DNA of 64,000 nucleotides from Asterochloris sp. CNOR1 (taxonomy: Eukaryota > Chlorophyta > Trebouxiophyceae > Trebouxiales > Trebouxiaceae). Below the pieces are notes generated by a model that was not told the DNA's origin, did not search any database, and saw only the letters and a program-made list of their open reading frames with translations. Below are positions 11,101 to 23,023 of this stretch, piece by piece. The translations under genes were made by a program, and so were the position numbers. The stretch spans positions 682,001 through 746,000 of the forward strand of contig OZ017752.1 of assembly GCA_963969365.1 (NCBI GenBank), given 5' to 3'. Positions within the stretch are counted from its first letter, which is position 1. Each line of letters opens with the position of its first letter.

Positions 11101-14100
11101 GCTGGCTGCAGGACATCATTGTGTCCAACTCAGAGGACAAAAGCATCCGCGTGTGGGATCTGGCCAAGCGGATGGGAGTGCAGACCTTCAGGCGGGAGCA
11201 TGACCGCTTCTGGATCCTGGCAGCGCACCCGGAGGTCAACCTGCTGGCCGCAGGCCATGACAGGTGAGTGATAGGGCTTGCAGCAAGGTCTGGTCCAGCC
11301 ATGATCAGCCAGACTAGTTTGTTATAGCAGCACTGCCCAGAGGTCAGGCTACTGTCGGTGAGACACGAAATCTGAATCACTGGGCTTGCTGCAGCTGCAG
11401 GGTCAGCTATTGCTGTGAGCAGCATGACAAGGAGTGCAGCAGTGAGCTGCTGACCTCCCTGCAGGCTCTGCAGTGCTGCATGCAGATGCAGAGCAGTACC
11501 ACAGCACAGCCTCAGCAGAGCTGACGGCAGTCCAAGCAGGCACTGGCTTGCTGACAGGCAACCAAGCTAAACTGTCAGCTTGGCCTCTTTGCCCCTTCAG
11601 AACTCCATACTCCTGTGTGCTGCCGTGGCAGATTTGTCTAGTGACTGGGTGCTGCCAGGTGCCACCTCTTAGCTTGGCCCCCTGTTTGTACCTGCACGGT
11701 CTTTGAAATCAGCCTGTCAGGAGACAAGCCTGTACTGCACCTATAGCTGCTCCTCTCTGGTCTGGCAAGCTCAAACAACATGCACTCTGTGCTGCAGCCG
11801 CTACTTGGCCGTTATGCCTGGCCTGCTCCAGCTCAGACCATGCAGTGCCACAATGGCGTCGCTGTGTGGCTAGATTCACGGCAGCCAGCCTGGTCTCGCA
11901 GTTGCATGCTGGGGGCAGACACAAGAGCAGCCAGCTCTTGTCACCCTGTGCCGCAATGACAATGTCGTACCCTAGATGGCATTGGGCTCCTATTTGTTTT
12001 AGTCAGCTCACCCTGTGCTGCAGTGGCATGATCGTGTTCAAGCTGGAGAGGGAGCGCCCCTCTTACGCGACCCATGGGGACACCCTGTACTATGTGAAGG
12101 ACCGCTACCTGAGGACATATGACTATGTGAGCCAGAGGGATAACCCTTTGCTGGCCATCAAGCGCCCAGGATCGACAGGTGACTGCTCTGTGTATCGTGC
12201 TTGCCTTGCCACTAGCTGTGAAGCACGCTTGCCCTTTTGCAGCAGGTGCTGCTACGATCAGGCAGAGCTATGTCTGTGGTCACTGGGCGCAGTGCCTGAC
12301 GCTTCCATGCAGCAATGCCTTCATGCTGTTGCATCAAGAAGACTCGCTGATTTGAGGGTCCACCTGCCCACCAGGCTGCCCTCCAGCTACAATTAAACAT
12401 GTCTGCTACCATGCAGGCACCAACCTAGGCCCAAGGACCCTGTCCTACAACCCAGCAGAGAATGCGGTGCTTATTACTTCGGACATTGACGGAGGCACCT
12501 ATGATCTGTATGTGGTTCCAAAGGACGCGAGGGGTGGAGAGGCCTCGGTCAGTTCATATCACTACAATTGTGGCCCGCAGTGGCTTTTGCAGGCTTTCAA
12601 AGTCCAGGCTGACATTGGTGTGCTGTGCTGACAAGGAGGCACTGCCCTCAGTGCCAGGCACAGGTGACAGATGCTGCTGTAGCAGTCTGCTGCTGGGGCG
12701 CCATCGCTGCACTGCACATTGGGCAGCCCGAGTTGAAAGAACGCGATGCACACTAGCAAGCACTCAGCAGCCTCCAATCTGGCAGCACACGCTGCACACC
12801 AGGAGCACAATAGCAGGAGCTCTGCCCCACCCACCTTTTAATTTAGATGGTGCAGCACAAAGGCGCAGGATGCCATGCCGGACACCAGCCCGCTGCTGCC
12901 CAAGACCATGCATCACACAGCCCCTTTGCTGGCCTGCCATGCTGCACACCCTGCTGTGGTGCTTGTGCAGGACAGCCACAAGAACCCACAGCAGACCGGT
13001 GTCCATTCAAATCACTTCCTACACAGCCCTCCTGCTGCGCATCCCACATCTTCTGACTGTGCTGGCGCATGTGTGCAGGACGCCAAGCGAGGCACAGGGG
13101 GCACAGCTGTGTTTATTGCGCGAAACAGGTTTGCTGTCCTGGACAAGGGCAGCAACCAGATCCTGGTCAAGAACCTGCGCAACGAGATCACCAAGAAGTG
13201 TGCAGCCCCCTGTGCCAGCACAGATGCCATCTTCTACGCTGGCACTGGCACACTGCTGTGCCGCTCAGATGACAAGGTGGGCTCCTGTCTGACAGGGAGC
13301 ATCAGAGGCAGTGCTGCTGGGAAGTTGTTGAGGCGACCTGCGGCTTAGGCAGTTGCTCAGCAGCTCAGCATATAGCATCTCAGAGACCTTCTGTTGCTCA
13401 TCTCTGCATGATGTTTATCATCTGCTAAAATTCCTTGCTGGCACATTGCTGTGCCGCGTAGATGGTCAGGCGGGCTGCTGGTGCGTCCTTCAGCGCAGGG
13501 TGCGGTGCCTGCCACACTTATCACCTTGTAGTGCAACAGCAGACTCAGGGCTGGCTACTGTGCACTGCTGCATCAGTTTCACTTGTTCAGCCTTTACCCA
13601 AGCACGTCTGTGGCCCAGGCAGGGGCGGCAGGCAGCAACCCGGTCTTTTCTGCAGGCGCATGATGTCCTGCTCCAGCGATTTTTAGTCCAGCTGACTGCT
13701 GAGCCCGCAGTCAGATACTGAAAGCCTTGCCCCATCCTGTAGGTTGTGCTGTTTGACGTTCAGCAGCGCAGCACCCTTGCGGAGCTTGGCACGCCCTTCA
13801 TCAAGTATGTGGTGTGGTCGGCGGACATGAGCTCAGTGGCCCTGCTGTCCAAGCACGCCATCATCATCGCCAACAAGAAGCTGGGCAACTCCTGCACAGG
13901 TAAGAGCCCATCCCAGTCTTCATCATTAACATACTGTGCTTTGACAGCACGCCAAACATGGAATGCCCCTTCTGGGCAGTGCCTGCACAGGTGGGGCATG
14001 GAGCGGTGCTGCAGGCGTCCATCACGACCGTCACACCAGCTCATGCTCTGGCAGCCTCCTGGGGCTTCTGGGGGCGCCTGTACACTTGTGCTGCAATCCT

Positions 14101-17100
14101 TAGACCCACTGCACCATCGCGTCACTTGCATGTGCAGCCAGCGCTGATCCCTCTGCTGCACACATTGTTCTGGCCATCCTGCTGCTCATCTTCAGATCGT
14201 CTTCTCCATATCAACAGCCACTGCAGGGCTTATCATGCCCAGCGTTTCCTCATCTTGACCGACTGCGCTGCGTCAGCCTGCCTGCCATTCCCTGTGCCCT
14301 TCGTGACCTTCACCACTCCCCCTATCCCCTTGCAGTCCACGAGACCATTCGTGTCAAGTCGGCAGCCTGGGACGACAACGGTGTGCTGGTGTACACCACC
14401 CTGAACCACATCAAGTACTGCCTGCCCAATGGGGACTCAGGCATCATTCGTACACTGGATGTGCCTGTCTACATCACGCGCGTGGCTGGCAACATGCTGT
14501 ACTGCCTGGACAGGGAGGGCAAGGTCAGGCAGATTCAGGTGCGGCTTTTGTGAAAGGTGGTGCACAGCTTCTTGGGGGGCACACAGTTCTGCAGCGCACA
14601 GCCTAGACAGAGGGGGCAGTGTCCAGGGAGGGCAAGTATCAGCCACTAGCTGGGTGATGGGCTCATTCATCTGGCCTGCCTATGGGCCACAGGATGCTGC
14701 AGACCGCCTGGCAAGGGACCTGGGCAGCCTCCTGCATGCCGCAGACAGCTGCCGCAGACAGTGTTGAGGGATCTGACCAGTCAGTTGGAGCCACAGAGCA
14801 GAGTGGTGCCAAATTGTGTCCTGCAGACTGTTGCCTGTTGCTCCAGTCTGGACACCACCTCTCCTGCTGTAGCAGAGTGTGAACGATCTTGTGGTATGCT
14901 GGGATGTCCCCCGCATGCAATGCCGGGGTGGACCTGGCATCATCCCTCACTTTCCACAAAAGCCGCAGGGCGAATGGACACCCATCTGACGCTCAGCACA
15001 TGTCTGCCCAGCTCCACTTACACTCCTGACTTTCGACTCATGATGCACCTGCAGGTGGACCTGACGGAGTACATCTTCAAGCTGGCGCTGCTGCAGAAGA
15101 AGTTTGACCAGGTGCTCAAGATGGTCAAGGGCAACCAGCTGTGTGGGCAGTCCATCATCAGCTACCTGCAGACCAAGGGGTTCCCTGAGGTGGCCCTGCA
15201 CTTTGTGCGTGACGAGCGCACGCGCTTCAACTTGGCCATTGAGTGCGGGAACATCGAGGTCGCTCTACAGGCCGCACAGGTGGGGACAAAGGCTTGATCC
15301 AGCCAGGGCTGAAGCATGTCACCTGGAGGGCATGGCCGCTGGTTATGCGTGCCATAGTGGCATTGTCCATCGAGTGCGGGACTGTCGAGGCTGCGCTGCA
15401 GGCTGCACGGCTGAAGCTGCCTTGGGGACTTGTGCTGAGTGTTGAGTTTGTGCATCTGGGCTCTGACACCCAAATTACAGGGTGCACACAATTTGGGGCT
15501 GTTAGGGAGGAAAGGCAAGGTTGCTCTGCAGTTCACCAGGGAAATGCCTGGCTGCCACAATCCTGCCAGCAGCTCTGCTGCAATCTACACCGAGCTCCCT
15601 GCTGAGGCAACATCATGCTGTATTAGCTGATAAGCTCCCCCATTCAGCACAGGGTCGCAATGCTTTGCAAGCCAGAGTAGGGGGCAGGGCTCCTGGCATG
15701 GATCACTGCATCTTTCTATCAGGGAAGCAAGCAAGGCGGCCTTTTAGAGTCACGAGGTGTCTGATTGCCATAGACAAACCTTCGCGCTGCGGCTTAGCCA
15801 AAAGTGATACTGGACTGGCGCCCAGCCTGCACATGCAGCTGTACGCTGCATTGTGCTGGGCGTGATGGCCATACACCTTTCAGTTGTGCACAACACATAG
15901 CACTATGCAAGCTAATCTTGAGCATCACTATTCCTTTGTAGCAATGGCACCAGGCTGGTCGTAGTCTGCAGGAGCTTTGTCGCAGCGTCAGTATGTGTTG
16001 AGTGTTGCAGCCAGCATCAGAAAGTGCTGCCCTGGCATGCCCGCCGTCAGCAGCTGCAGAAGGCTCTGCAATGGATCCCCAGCAGGCTGACTCAGCTTGC
16101 CGGACTCATAAAAGACTCATAGCTCTCTGGCCACCCCCATTGCACCTGATGTTGAGCGGCACCTTGTAGATGCAATGCTGTCTGGCCCAGTGTGCACCCA
16201 GATGGCTCTAGGCACAGCGTCTTTTCAGGAGCAAACTGCTTTCGCAGCCTGCCCACAGCAGGCTCTGCAAAGTGCTTCTTCGTTTTGCAGGAGCCACATG
16301 ACAAGGCACCTGGCACTGGCTGGGCTTTGTAAAGCCCTTGAGGCCAATTATACCTTGCAGCTGAGCCGCGCAGCAGCAGCTGAGCCGCGCAGTGGTGCAG
16401 TGAGCTGTGAGCCAGTGTGCCTGAATCGCGTCCCTGCCCCACGCTGCAGGAGCTGGATGACAAGGACACCTGGCACCGTCTGGGCGTGGAAGCCCTGCGC
16501 CAGGGGAACCACCAGATCGTGGAGTTCAGCTACCAGAAGACGAAGAACTTTGAGCGCCTCTCCTTCTTGTACCTGATCACTGGTGAGCAATGGCCTGGCC
16601 TGCCTGGGACCTTTCCACCAGCGCTGCCCTAGAATGATGTTGTGCTTGCAAGTAAGATGCTGCAAGGAAGCAAGCTGCTTTGCACCAGCAGCCAGGGCCT
16701 GGGCTTGATGTGTGCTGGTCCTGCTGGCCACCTTTGACCATCAGAAAGGCTTGAAAAGCCAATGTGCTGTCAGACAGGCAGCCCTGCAGCTCTACACCAA
16801 GCTTGCCATCAAGATTGCTGTGTTGTCTGGCGTGCTGGGGTTGCGCCTGTGGCAAACCGTGTTCAGCAAGTGTCACCTTTGCACGGTGCTTGTCAAGGCA
16901 TACAGCTTGCTATGTGCATCTGAGCAAACCCTGTGAAATTGCTGCAACCAGCTGGTGCTTCATGCAAGTTGGCTCCTTGGCGTTGCATGGCTGCACTTTG
17001 CCTCCGCCAAAGTCAGCTGTCAGCAGCTGGTACTGGATGAGGCATGGCCGCTGTGTCATGTGGCATGCTGAGGGAAGCCTTTCTGTGTACATCAGCCAGC

Positions 17101-20100
17101 AGCTTGCAACGACTTCTGTGGCTGTTTGCTGTGCTGCAGGTAACGTGGAGAAGCTGCAGAAGATGCTGAAGATTGCTGAGATGCGCAATGACGTGATGGG
17201 ACGCTTCCACAATGCCCTCTACCTGGGGGACATCAGGGAAAGGGTCAAGATCCTGGAGGATGCAGGTGAGCCATGGGTGCCGATACTGGGCAGCTTTCGT
17301 GGCCTTGGTGAGCAGCTCTCTCGGCTGTCAGGGAGTCCTGCCAGGCGGCCTGCAGGTAGTGGGGAGTGAGCCACCAGGCTGTGGGTGGCCACCTGCCTGT
17401 CAGCCGCAGCTGTGCATCTTTGCTGACCTTGCCTGGATGTCAAGTGCGGGCACAAGTCGACCACAGGCGACAGTCCTGGGCAGTGGGCAGAGGCGCTCCT
17501 CATGATCAGGCAAGGGGACACAGGTTGCATTTCAAAACAGCACCATGCTCTACCTGTCCTCAGCCTGATCCTTTCCTTCATCTCCGATTGCAGGCCAGGT
17601 GGCGCTGGCTTATGTCACAGCTGCCACCCACGGCCTGCAAGAGGATGCTGACAGGATAGCAGAGGGGCTGGACGAGCTCCCCAGCCTGGATTCCAGCGCC
17701 CAGCTGATGATGCCGCCCACGCCCATCCTCAAGGGCAACAACTGGCCCCTGCTGACCGTCAGCAAGGGCTTCTTTGACAACCTGGCTCAAGGTGGGCATG
17801 TTGGCCTCCTCTCCGATATAAGACAAGCAGAGGGCGCGGCTCAGCGCTGAGCTAGCCGCTGTGCCTGACACACCCTGCCCCTGCTCAGCTGCCCAGGTTG
17901 GCAGCGCAGTCATGCTGCCTTGACCCTGTTTGTCAACTTGTAGCCGCTGCCCTTCCAAATCTGCCTGGGTTGCCTTGGACACGAACAGTGCTGCCTAGCC
18001 CTGTTCCTTTGCAAACTGCAGTCCCTGAGCCACTGGCTCCCATGCCACACATACGTCATGCATGCTTATGCAGCCGGCAGCGCCAACGAAGCAATGGCTT
18101 CACGTGCTGCCTGCCTTGCCCCTCACTGGTCTTGCTCTCAGGGCTGTGAGTGTGTGCGTGTGTCTGTGCGCCCCCTGCGGCTTCTGGCATAAGAAGGTGA
18201 CGGCTGCAGCCGCCCTCACACGCTTCAAGGTCCACTGCCTGCCTCCCCACTCATGTCTCACCAGCATGCATGTGCCCCCTGCAGCCACCAGCAAGGACGA
18301 GGCCATGGCTGTGCTGGACGAGGAGGACTTGGACGCTGTGGGCGGGGGTTGGGGCGAGGAGGATGATGTGGCAGGGGCCGGGGGCAACGATGACGCTGAC
18401 GCCGAGGCTGGCCCCCGCGGGGAGGGCGGTGGCCTGGGGGGCAGCGAGGGAGACGAAGAGGGGGGCTGGGAGATGGAGGTGGGTCCTGGTGGCGGCAAGG
18501 TGGTTTACAGTGGTGCGCACAGAGTCTTGGGCACGGCCTTGGGCACAGCAAGGGCGACTGGGAGTGTCAGGTGGGTCAGGGGCCTTGACCTTGTTCTCAA
18601 GATGAAGCTGTGGTGGTTGGGAAGGGGGCGGGGTTGGAAATGCGAGGGAGACTGAGAGGTGCTTTGACATTGGTCTTGGCAGGGTCTTGGGTTGTGTGGC
18701 TGTGAGGGGCACCCTGGAGGAAAGTGAGGGTCATGAGGAGGGCGGCTGAGTGATGAAGGCAGGCCATGATGACGTCTCCACCCAGCGTGGGTCAAGGTAT
18801 TGGCTGAGTGGTGGAGGCAGGCCATGATGATGTCTCCACCCAGCGTGGGCCAAGGTTGTGGGAGTGTGCTCAGAAGTTGCCGAAGGGTGGCCCGAGGTGG
18901 CCAAGCACGCCCCTCACCTCTGCTGCTGGTGTCTCTGTAGGACCTGGAGCTGCCGGCAGAGGTCACCCAGGAAGTGCATGCAGCCCCTGGCGAGGACACT
19001 GCCTTCATCCCCCCCACCCCAGGGGTGCCCCCCAGCCAGCGGTGGATGCAGAAGTGCCACCTGGCTGCAGAGCATGTAGCAGCCGGCGACTTTGCCTCTG
19101 CCATGTCCCTGCTGAACAGGTGAGCGGCATGGAACAGCGGCGCACGCTGTGTGGCCACCCGGCAGACAGAGTTTAGCTGCCACTTCAAATGCAGGGCTCA
19201 ATCCTGAGCAATGCTTTTGTGACCAGTCAGCAGTATCGTCTCAGTAAGGCAGGGCACCAGCCATGCTGTCATCGTTGGGTGAGCTCCACCCTGAATGAAC
19301 CTGCAGCTCCACATCTGATTCTCCTACCCAGGGTGCCAGCAGAGAGCCTGATACCCTTAAGCTCATTTTTCACAGCGCTGCTGCAGCCTTCCTGCAGGCA
19401 GCTGGGCAATGCGCATCTTGAAAAGCCCCTGCCAGCGTCTGCACACCAGACTCCTGGTACCTTGGGTTTTACCCAGTCAACGTCTGTCCAGCCCCCTGCA
19501 GGCAGCTGCACATCATTCCCACCTTTTTGCCCAGGGACCACCTTCACCACAATGCTGGTGCACAGCAGACCTCCAGGATCCATCGGCTTGACAGACTTCA
19601 CGGGACGCCTGTCCATCACCCTGCAGGCAGCTGGGCATTGTGCGCTTCGAGCCCCTGCGCCCCTTCTTCCTGGACGTTTTCCAGGCAGCCCAGGCGGTCC
19701 TGCCCACCCTGCCGCATGCGGAGGCGCTGGCAGTTGCCCTGGACCGCAACTGGTCCTCCGACGACCCCACCAAGCCCCCCACCTCCCCTGCCCTGGTAGG
19801 AAAAAGGAAACAGAATTCTGATCTGCCCCTAAGGGCAAGACTTGGCTTCATGGGGCAGTTCATTTCATACGCCACAGAAGGTGCTCATGGATGGCAGTGC
19901 CAGCGCCCTGTCCCTGGGAACACAGGCGGCAAGTCACGCCCCCTGGACTGCCGAGCAGCTTCCTGAGGCATATGCACAGCCGATGTGGGACACTGGACTG
20001 GACTAGCGCTTCAGCATGGCCGTTTCTCTGCCTGTTCAGGTGCCTGTGCCTCAGGGACCTCCAAAAGTTATTTATGTGGGCCTGCAAGCCGCCCTTTCCT

Positions 20101-22043
20101 TGCACTGTTCCCCATCCCTGTGCTGCCTGCAGCATCATACCTGAACAGCGCAGGACAGCAGCTCATACTGCACGTCATGTGCTGCCACCTGAAGGATTCC
20201 AGACTTAACAGTCACCCTGGCCAGTGTATCATCCCAAGCATTGCCAGCCTGCAGCCATTCAGGTTGAATGGCGCTGGGGGTCATCTCATGTGCTGCAACC
20301 TTACAGGGTCTGGACCTGGCACATACTGCCCTGTACCCTCACCTGATTTTTTGCCTGTCTGCAGCCATCAGCCAATGGGAGGGCCATTCAAGCTGCATGT
20401 GATGCATTTCTAAACCCCAGCAGACTCCCAACACGTCAGGTTTTGTTGGTGGTTTCTCAGGGTTCGTCCTGTGTCCTCCCTCACTCCACTGCCTGTCTGC
20501 AGCCGTTCAGCCTGAATGGCGCAGGAGAGCAGCTTAAAAGGGCCTACAAGTTGGTGACCGAAGGCAAGTTCAGCGACGCCCTGCGTGCCATCAACCAGGT
20601 GCTGTGGACCGTTCCCCTGGTGGTGGTGGACACTCGCAGGGAGGTGGACGAGCTCAAGGAGCTCATCGGCATCTGCAAGTGAGCTCCTGCTGCTCGATGT
20701 GTGCTTGGGCAAAGGGTGGTCTAGGCTGATGGCATGACCTCAAGGAACTAATGAGCATTTGCAGCTGAGTCGAATGACGCCGATTCCTGCTGCTCCTGCT
20801 GAGCTCGACAGGCTGGGCTGGGGTCATGGCCCATGGTACGTGGATGCATACGCTGGCCTCCGGCCTTCTTTTCCTCTGTGCTTCCAAGGTGCTGACTGTG
20901 CCATGAGGCATGGTGAGGTCAGCACCTTGGGGGCTGCGCAGGCATCACTAGACCTTTTTCTGTACATACAGACACTGAGGCAGTGATAATTATGTCAGCT
21001 GAGGGCAGGGCTGCTGTCTAGGGAGGGTAGCACTGACTCACTGTGCTCAGGTGCATCATTGTCAGCGTCTGCAGAGGGAGCTGATTCACTGTGCTCATCT
21101 GCTGGAAGTACGAAATTTGCTGTGCCAATAGATGGCAGCGATGACTGACTGTGGTCGCCTGCAGGGAGTACAACATTGCCCTTCGGATAGAGCTCAAGCG
21201 AAAGGAGATCCGGGACGACCCCAAGCGTGTGGCGGAGTTGGCGGCCTACTTCACGCACTGCAACCTGCAGCCGGTGCACATGGCGCTTAGCCTGCGCAGC
21301 GCGATGAGCATTTTCTTCAAGCTGAAAAACTTTGACACCTGCCACCACTTCTGCCGGCGGCTGCTGGAGTTGAATCCAGGGGCCAAGGTGAGACGTGCTG
21401 TGGGACTGCATGCAGGCCCAGCTGCTGGCTTATGTGTGCGTGTGCTGCCACTTAAGGCATCTCAGCCAATATGTAGAGCTTGGGCAGCAACTCCACAATC
21501 CCCTGTGTGCCACGTTGCTCTCTGAAGTCATGAACATGCCTGAAGGCGACAGAGGTGCCATGCAACACTGCGTCATGGCAGTGCCTGCAGGTGAAAGGTG
21601 CAAAAACAGCTGATCTGGCCTGCCATGTCCCTTGCAGATGGCAACTCAGGCGCAGCAAGTCATGATGGCATGTGAAAAGAGCAGGGGCAACGCGGTGCAG
21701 CTGGATTATGATCCCCGCAACCCCTTTGACATCTGCTCTCTCACCTTCACCCCAATCTACAGGTTTGCCTGCTGTGTGTAATGATCTCTTTGCTGTTCTG
21801 TGGAAATGTGCTGTCCAATTTTTGCTATGCTGTCGCGTGTGCAGAGATTGTCTGGAGGTCTGGGTCGAGCGCTGACACCCGTCTTGCTGCTGTAGGGGTA
21901 ACAAGTACATAGAGTGCCCATTCACAAAGGCACGCTTCCAACCCCAGTGTGCTGGTGACATCAGCCCCATTGGCGACATTGCCAAGGTTGGGGCAGATGC
22001 CACTGGCCTGCTGTGCAGCTACACACAGAAGCAGGATCGGTAG
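8180..22043 (+). CDS. COPA: Coatomer subunit alpha (alpha-COP)
   Basis: Alpha-COP is the scaffold subunit of the COPI coat for Golgi-to-ER and intra-Golgi vesicles. Exons: 8180-8281, 8424-8569, 8793-8941, 9583-9737, 10447-10600, 10843-10919, 11112-11263, 12024-12178, 12417-12547, 13079-13276, 13743-13899, 14336-14538, 15055-15279, 16450-16582, 17140-17265, 17594-17791, 18285-18478, 18941-19119, 19627-19795, 20503-20678, 21165-21387, 21638-21762, 21896-22043. They total 3675 nt, 1224 residues, the same length as the human protein, with every phase closing. The start [19 protein letters not shown] is nearly invariant in the family. WD40 repeats fill residues ~1-310 (e.g. [18 protein letters not shown]), followed by the second propeller and alpha-solenoid. 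An acidic Gly/Asp/Glu linker occupies exon 17, and the COPI_C domain that binds epsilon-COP ends the protein ([19 protein letters not shown]). Several introns carry diverged copies of neighbouring exon edges. Confidence 0.98.
9270..9582 (+). repeat. 102-bp tandem repeat in alpha-COP intron 3
   Basis: Three units start at 9270, 9372 and 9474 (period 102, 102, 103 bp), each beginning ctgcaggccaca. The array ends exactly at the functional acceptor of exon 4 (ctgcag|gccataat at 9577-9590), so each unit carries a copy of that splice site and the first few exon bases. Unit identity is about 85-90% by eye. Confidence 0.92.
13437..13480 (+). repeat. Diverged copy of alpha-COP exon-10 end and donor
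   Basis: The intron segment gctggcac-attgctgtgccg and following bases repeat the exon end at 13239-13290, with a 6-base gap and several changes. It lies about 200 bp downstream of its parent. Confidence 0.7.
15351..15412 (+). repeat. In-frame fossil copy of alpha-COP exon-13 end
   Basis: The intron after exon 13 holds a second version of the exon's last ~50 bases. The parent reads [16 protein letters not shown]; the copy reads [16 protein letters not shown] with no stop. Its donor position has changed to a non-GT sequence, so it probably cannot be used as an exon now. Confidence 0.85.
18744..18860 (+). repeat. 58-bp direct repeat in alpha-COP intron 17
   Basis: Two copies begin at 18744 and 18802 with ggctgagtg, sharing ggcaggccatgatga and tctccacccagcgtggg. 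They show no obvious relation to an exon edge. Confidence 0.85.
19392..19626 (+). repeat. Two copies of alpha-COP exon-19 acceptor
   Basis: ctgcag plus the exon start gcagctgggca occurs at 19392 and, more diverged, at 19496. The functional acceptor ends at 19626. Confidence 0.8.
20127..20502 (+). repeat. Three copies of alpha-COP exon-20 acceptor
   Basis: Acceptor plus exon-start copies begin at 20127, 20249 and 20359, before the functional acceptor ending at 20502. The exon reads ccgttcagcctgaatggcgc; the second copy reads ccattcaggttgaatggcgc. Spacing is 110-138 bp. Confidence 0.8.
20736..21164 (+). repeat. Copies of exon-20 donor edge and exon-21 acceptor edge
   Basis: Within one alpha-COP intron, 20736-20770 repeats the end of exon 20 (gagctcaaggagctcatcgg in the parent, gacctcaaggaactaatgag in the copy). 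The segment at 21111-21140 repeats the start of exon 21. One intron therefore carries relics of both flanking exons. Confidence 0.75.
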
Positions 22044-23023
22044 CTTTTTGGTCCCTTCTCTGACCAATCCCTTGTCTTGTTCAAGTGGCTGTCCCCTCTG
22101 TCTGCTCCATCAAACTGAGCACAGCATGACACACAGCAATTCAGAGCCTGAGAGGCTGCAACCATACATGAACTTGATGAAGGGTGTTGCTGGCCAAGGG
22201 GGCCTTATTGCTGGCCAGCCTGATGCAGTCAGATGCCGGTCAAAGCATGCAATCTACACATGCGTGACCAGTTAACTGAGATCAGTCTCAAAGCCATCTG
22301 CTGCATGTCTCAATGCTGAAAGGATCACAACCATGAAGGACCAGTGTGGCTCAGGCATGTGTTTCTGTCTGATTGGGAATCTGATTGGCGGGGAGTTGCT
22401 GACACAATCCATGCTTCTGCAGCTTGCAACACAGATGGTTCGTACAATGCCAACTGGTGTGTTGGTGAGGGGAGGTGGGCATGCTGTTCTACTTGTTGTC
22501 ATACCCTGATGCTTCCTTGGGATCTGCAGGCACATTGCAGTTGCGGCTTCAGCACAGTGCTTTGCTGCACAGTCATCTGGGTGAGGTCCGCTGCATATTG
22601 TGGAGCACCACATGGTTCTCGGACTGCTGCAAACTCATGCCATATTTTGCTGCTTTCTTGACCGCTGTGGGAGCATGATGTTTGCTTCAGGAAGAAACAT
22701 GGCGCAGTAAGCTGAGCTCACCGGTGATGGGCAACACACGCTTTGGCTGGCGCACAAATGGCCTGGCTGGCAGGGCTGCTTTAAGTGCACTGTCATGAAA
22801 ATATACACCACCTGCACAACACAGATGACAACACCAAATGAGAGATGGGTGGTGCTCTGAAAATTGAAGCATGTAAAGGAGCAGATGTCTGTGTCACAGC
22901 ATGCATTGCCCTTGGCAGGCATCAGATGGCAGAATGCTAATGGCGGCCAGCACGTGCGCGCTTCGATGCTGAGCTCAATTTGTTGCAGGGGATCTGCTGT
23001 ATGCCTCGCCCAAATTGGGCAGC
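22044..23023. other. Intergenic gap between convergent genes
   Basis: 980 bp between the alpha-COP stop and the stop of the minus-strand GW gene. Both 3' UTRs should lie here. I see no further gene. A TGTAA at about 22870 is far from either stop. Confidence 0.6.

Noticed and set aside
15351-15445. An additional alpha-COP exon between exons 13 and 14
   Set aside because: It repeats the end of exon 13 and lacks a GT donor. Joining exon 13 directly to 16450 gives the conserved [14 protein letters not shown] junction and a normal 1224-residue protein.
18100-18700. Long Pro/Arg-rich minus-strand frames opposite alpha-COP exon 17
   Set aside because: They are shadows of a GC-rich acidic linker exon in the plus-strand gene.
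22044-23023. A small gene between alpha-COP and the GW gene
   Set aside because: Only short frames without splice support or recognisable motifs; better explained as 3' UTR and spacer.
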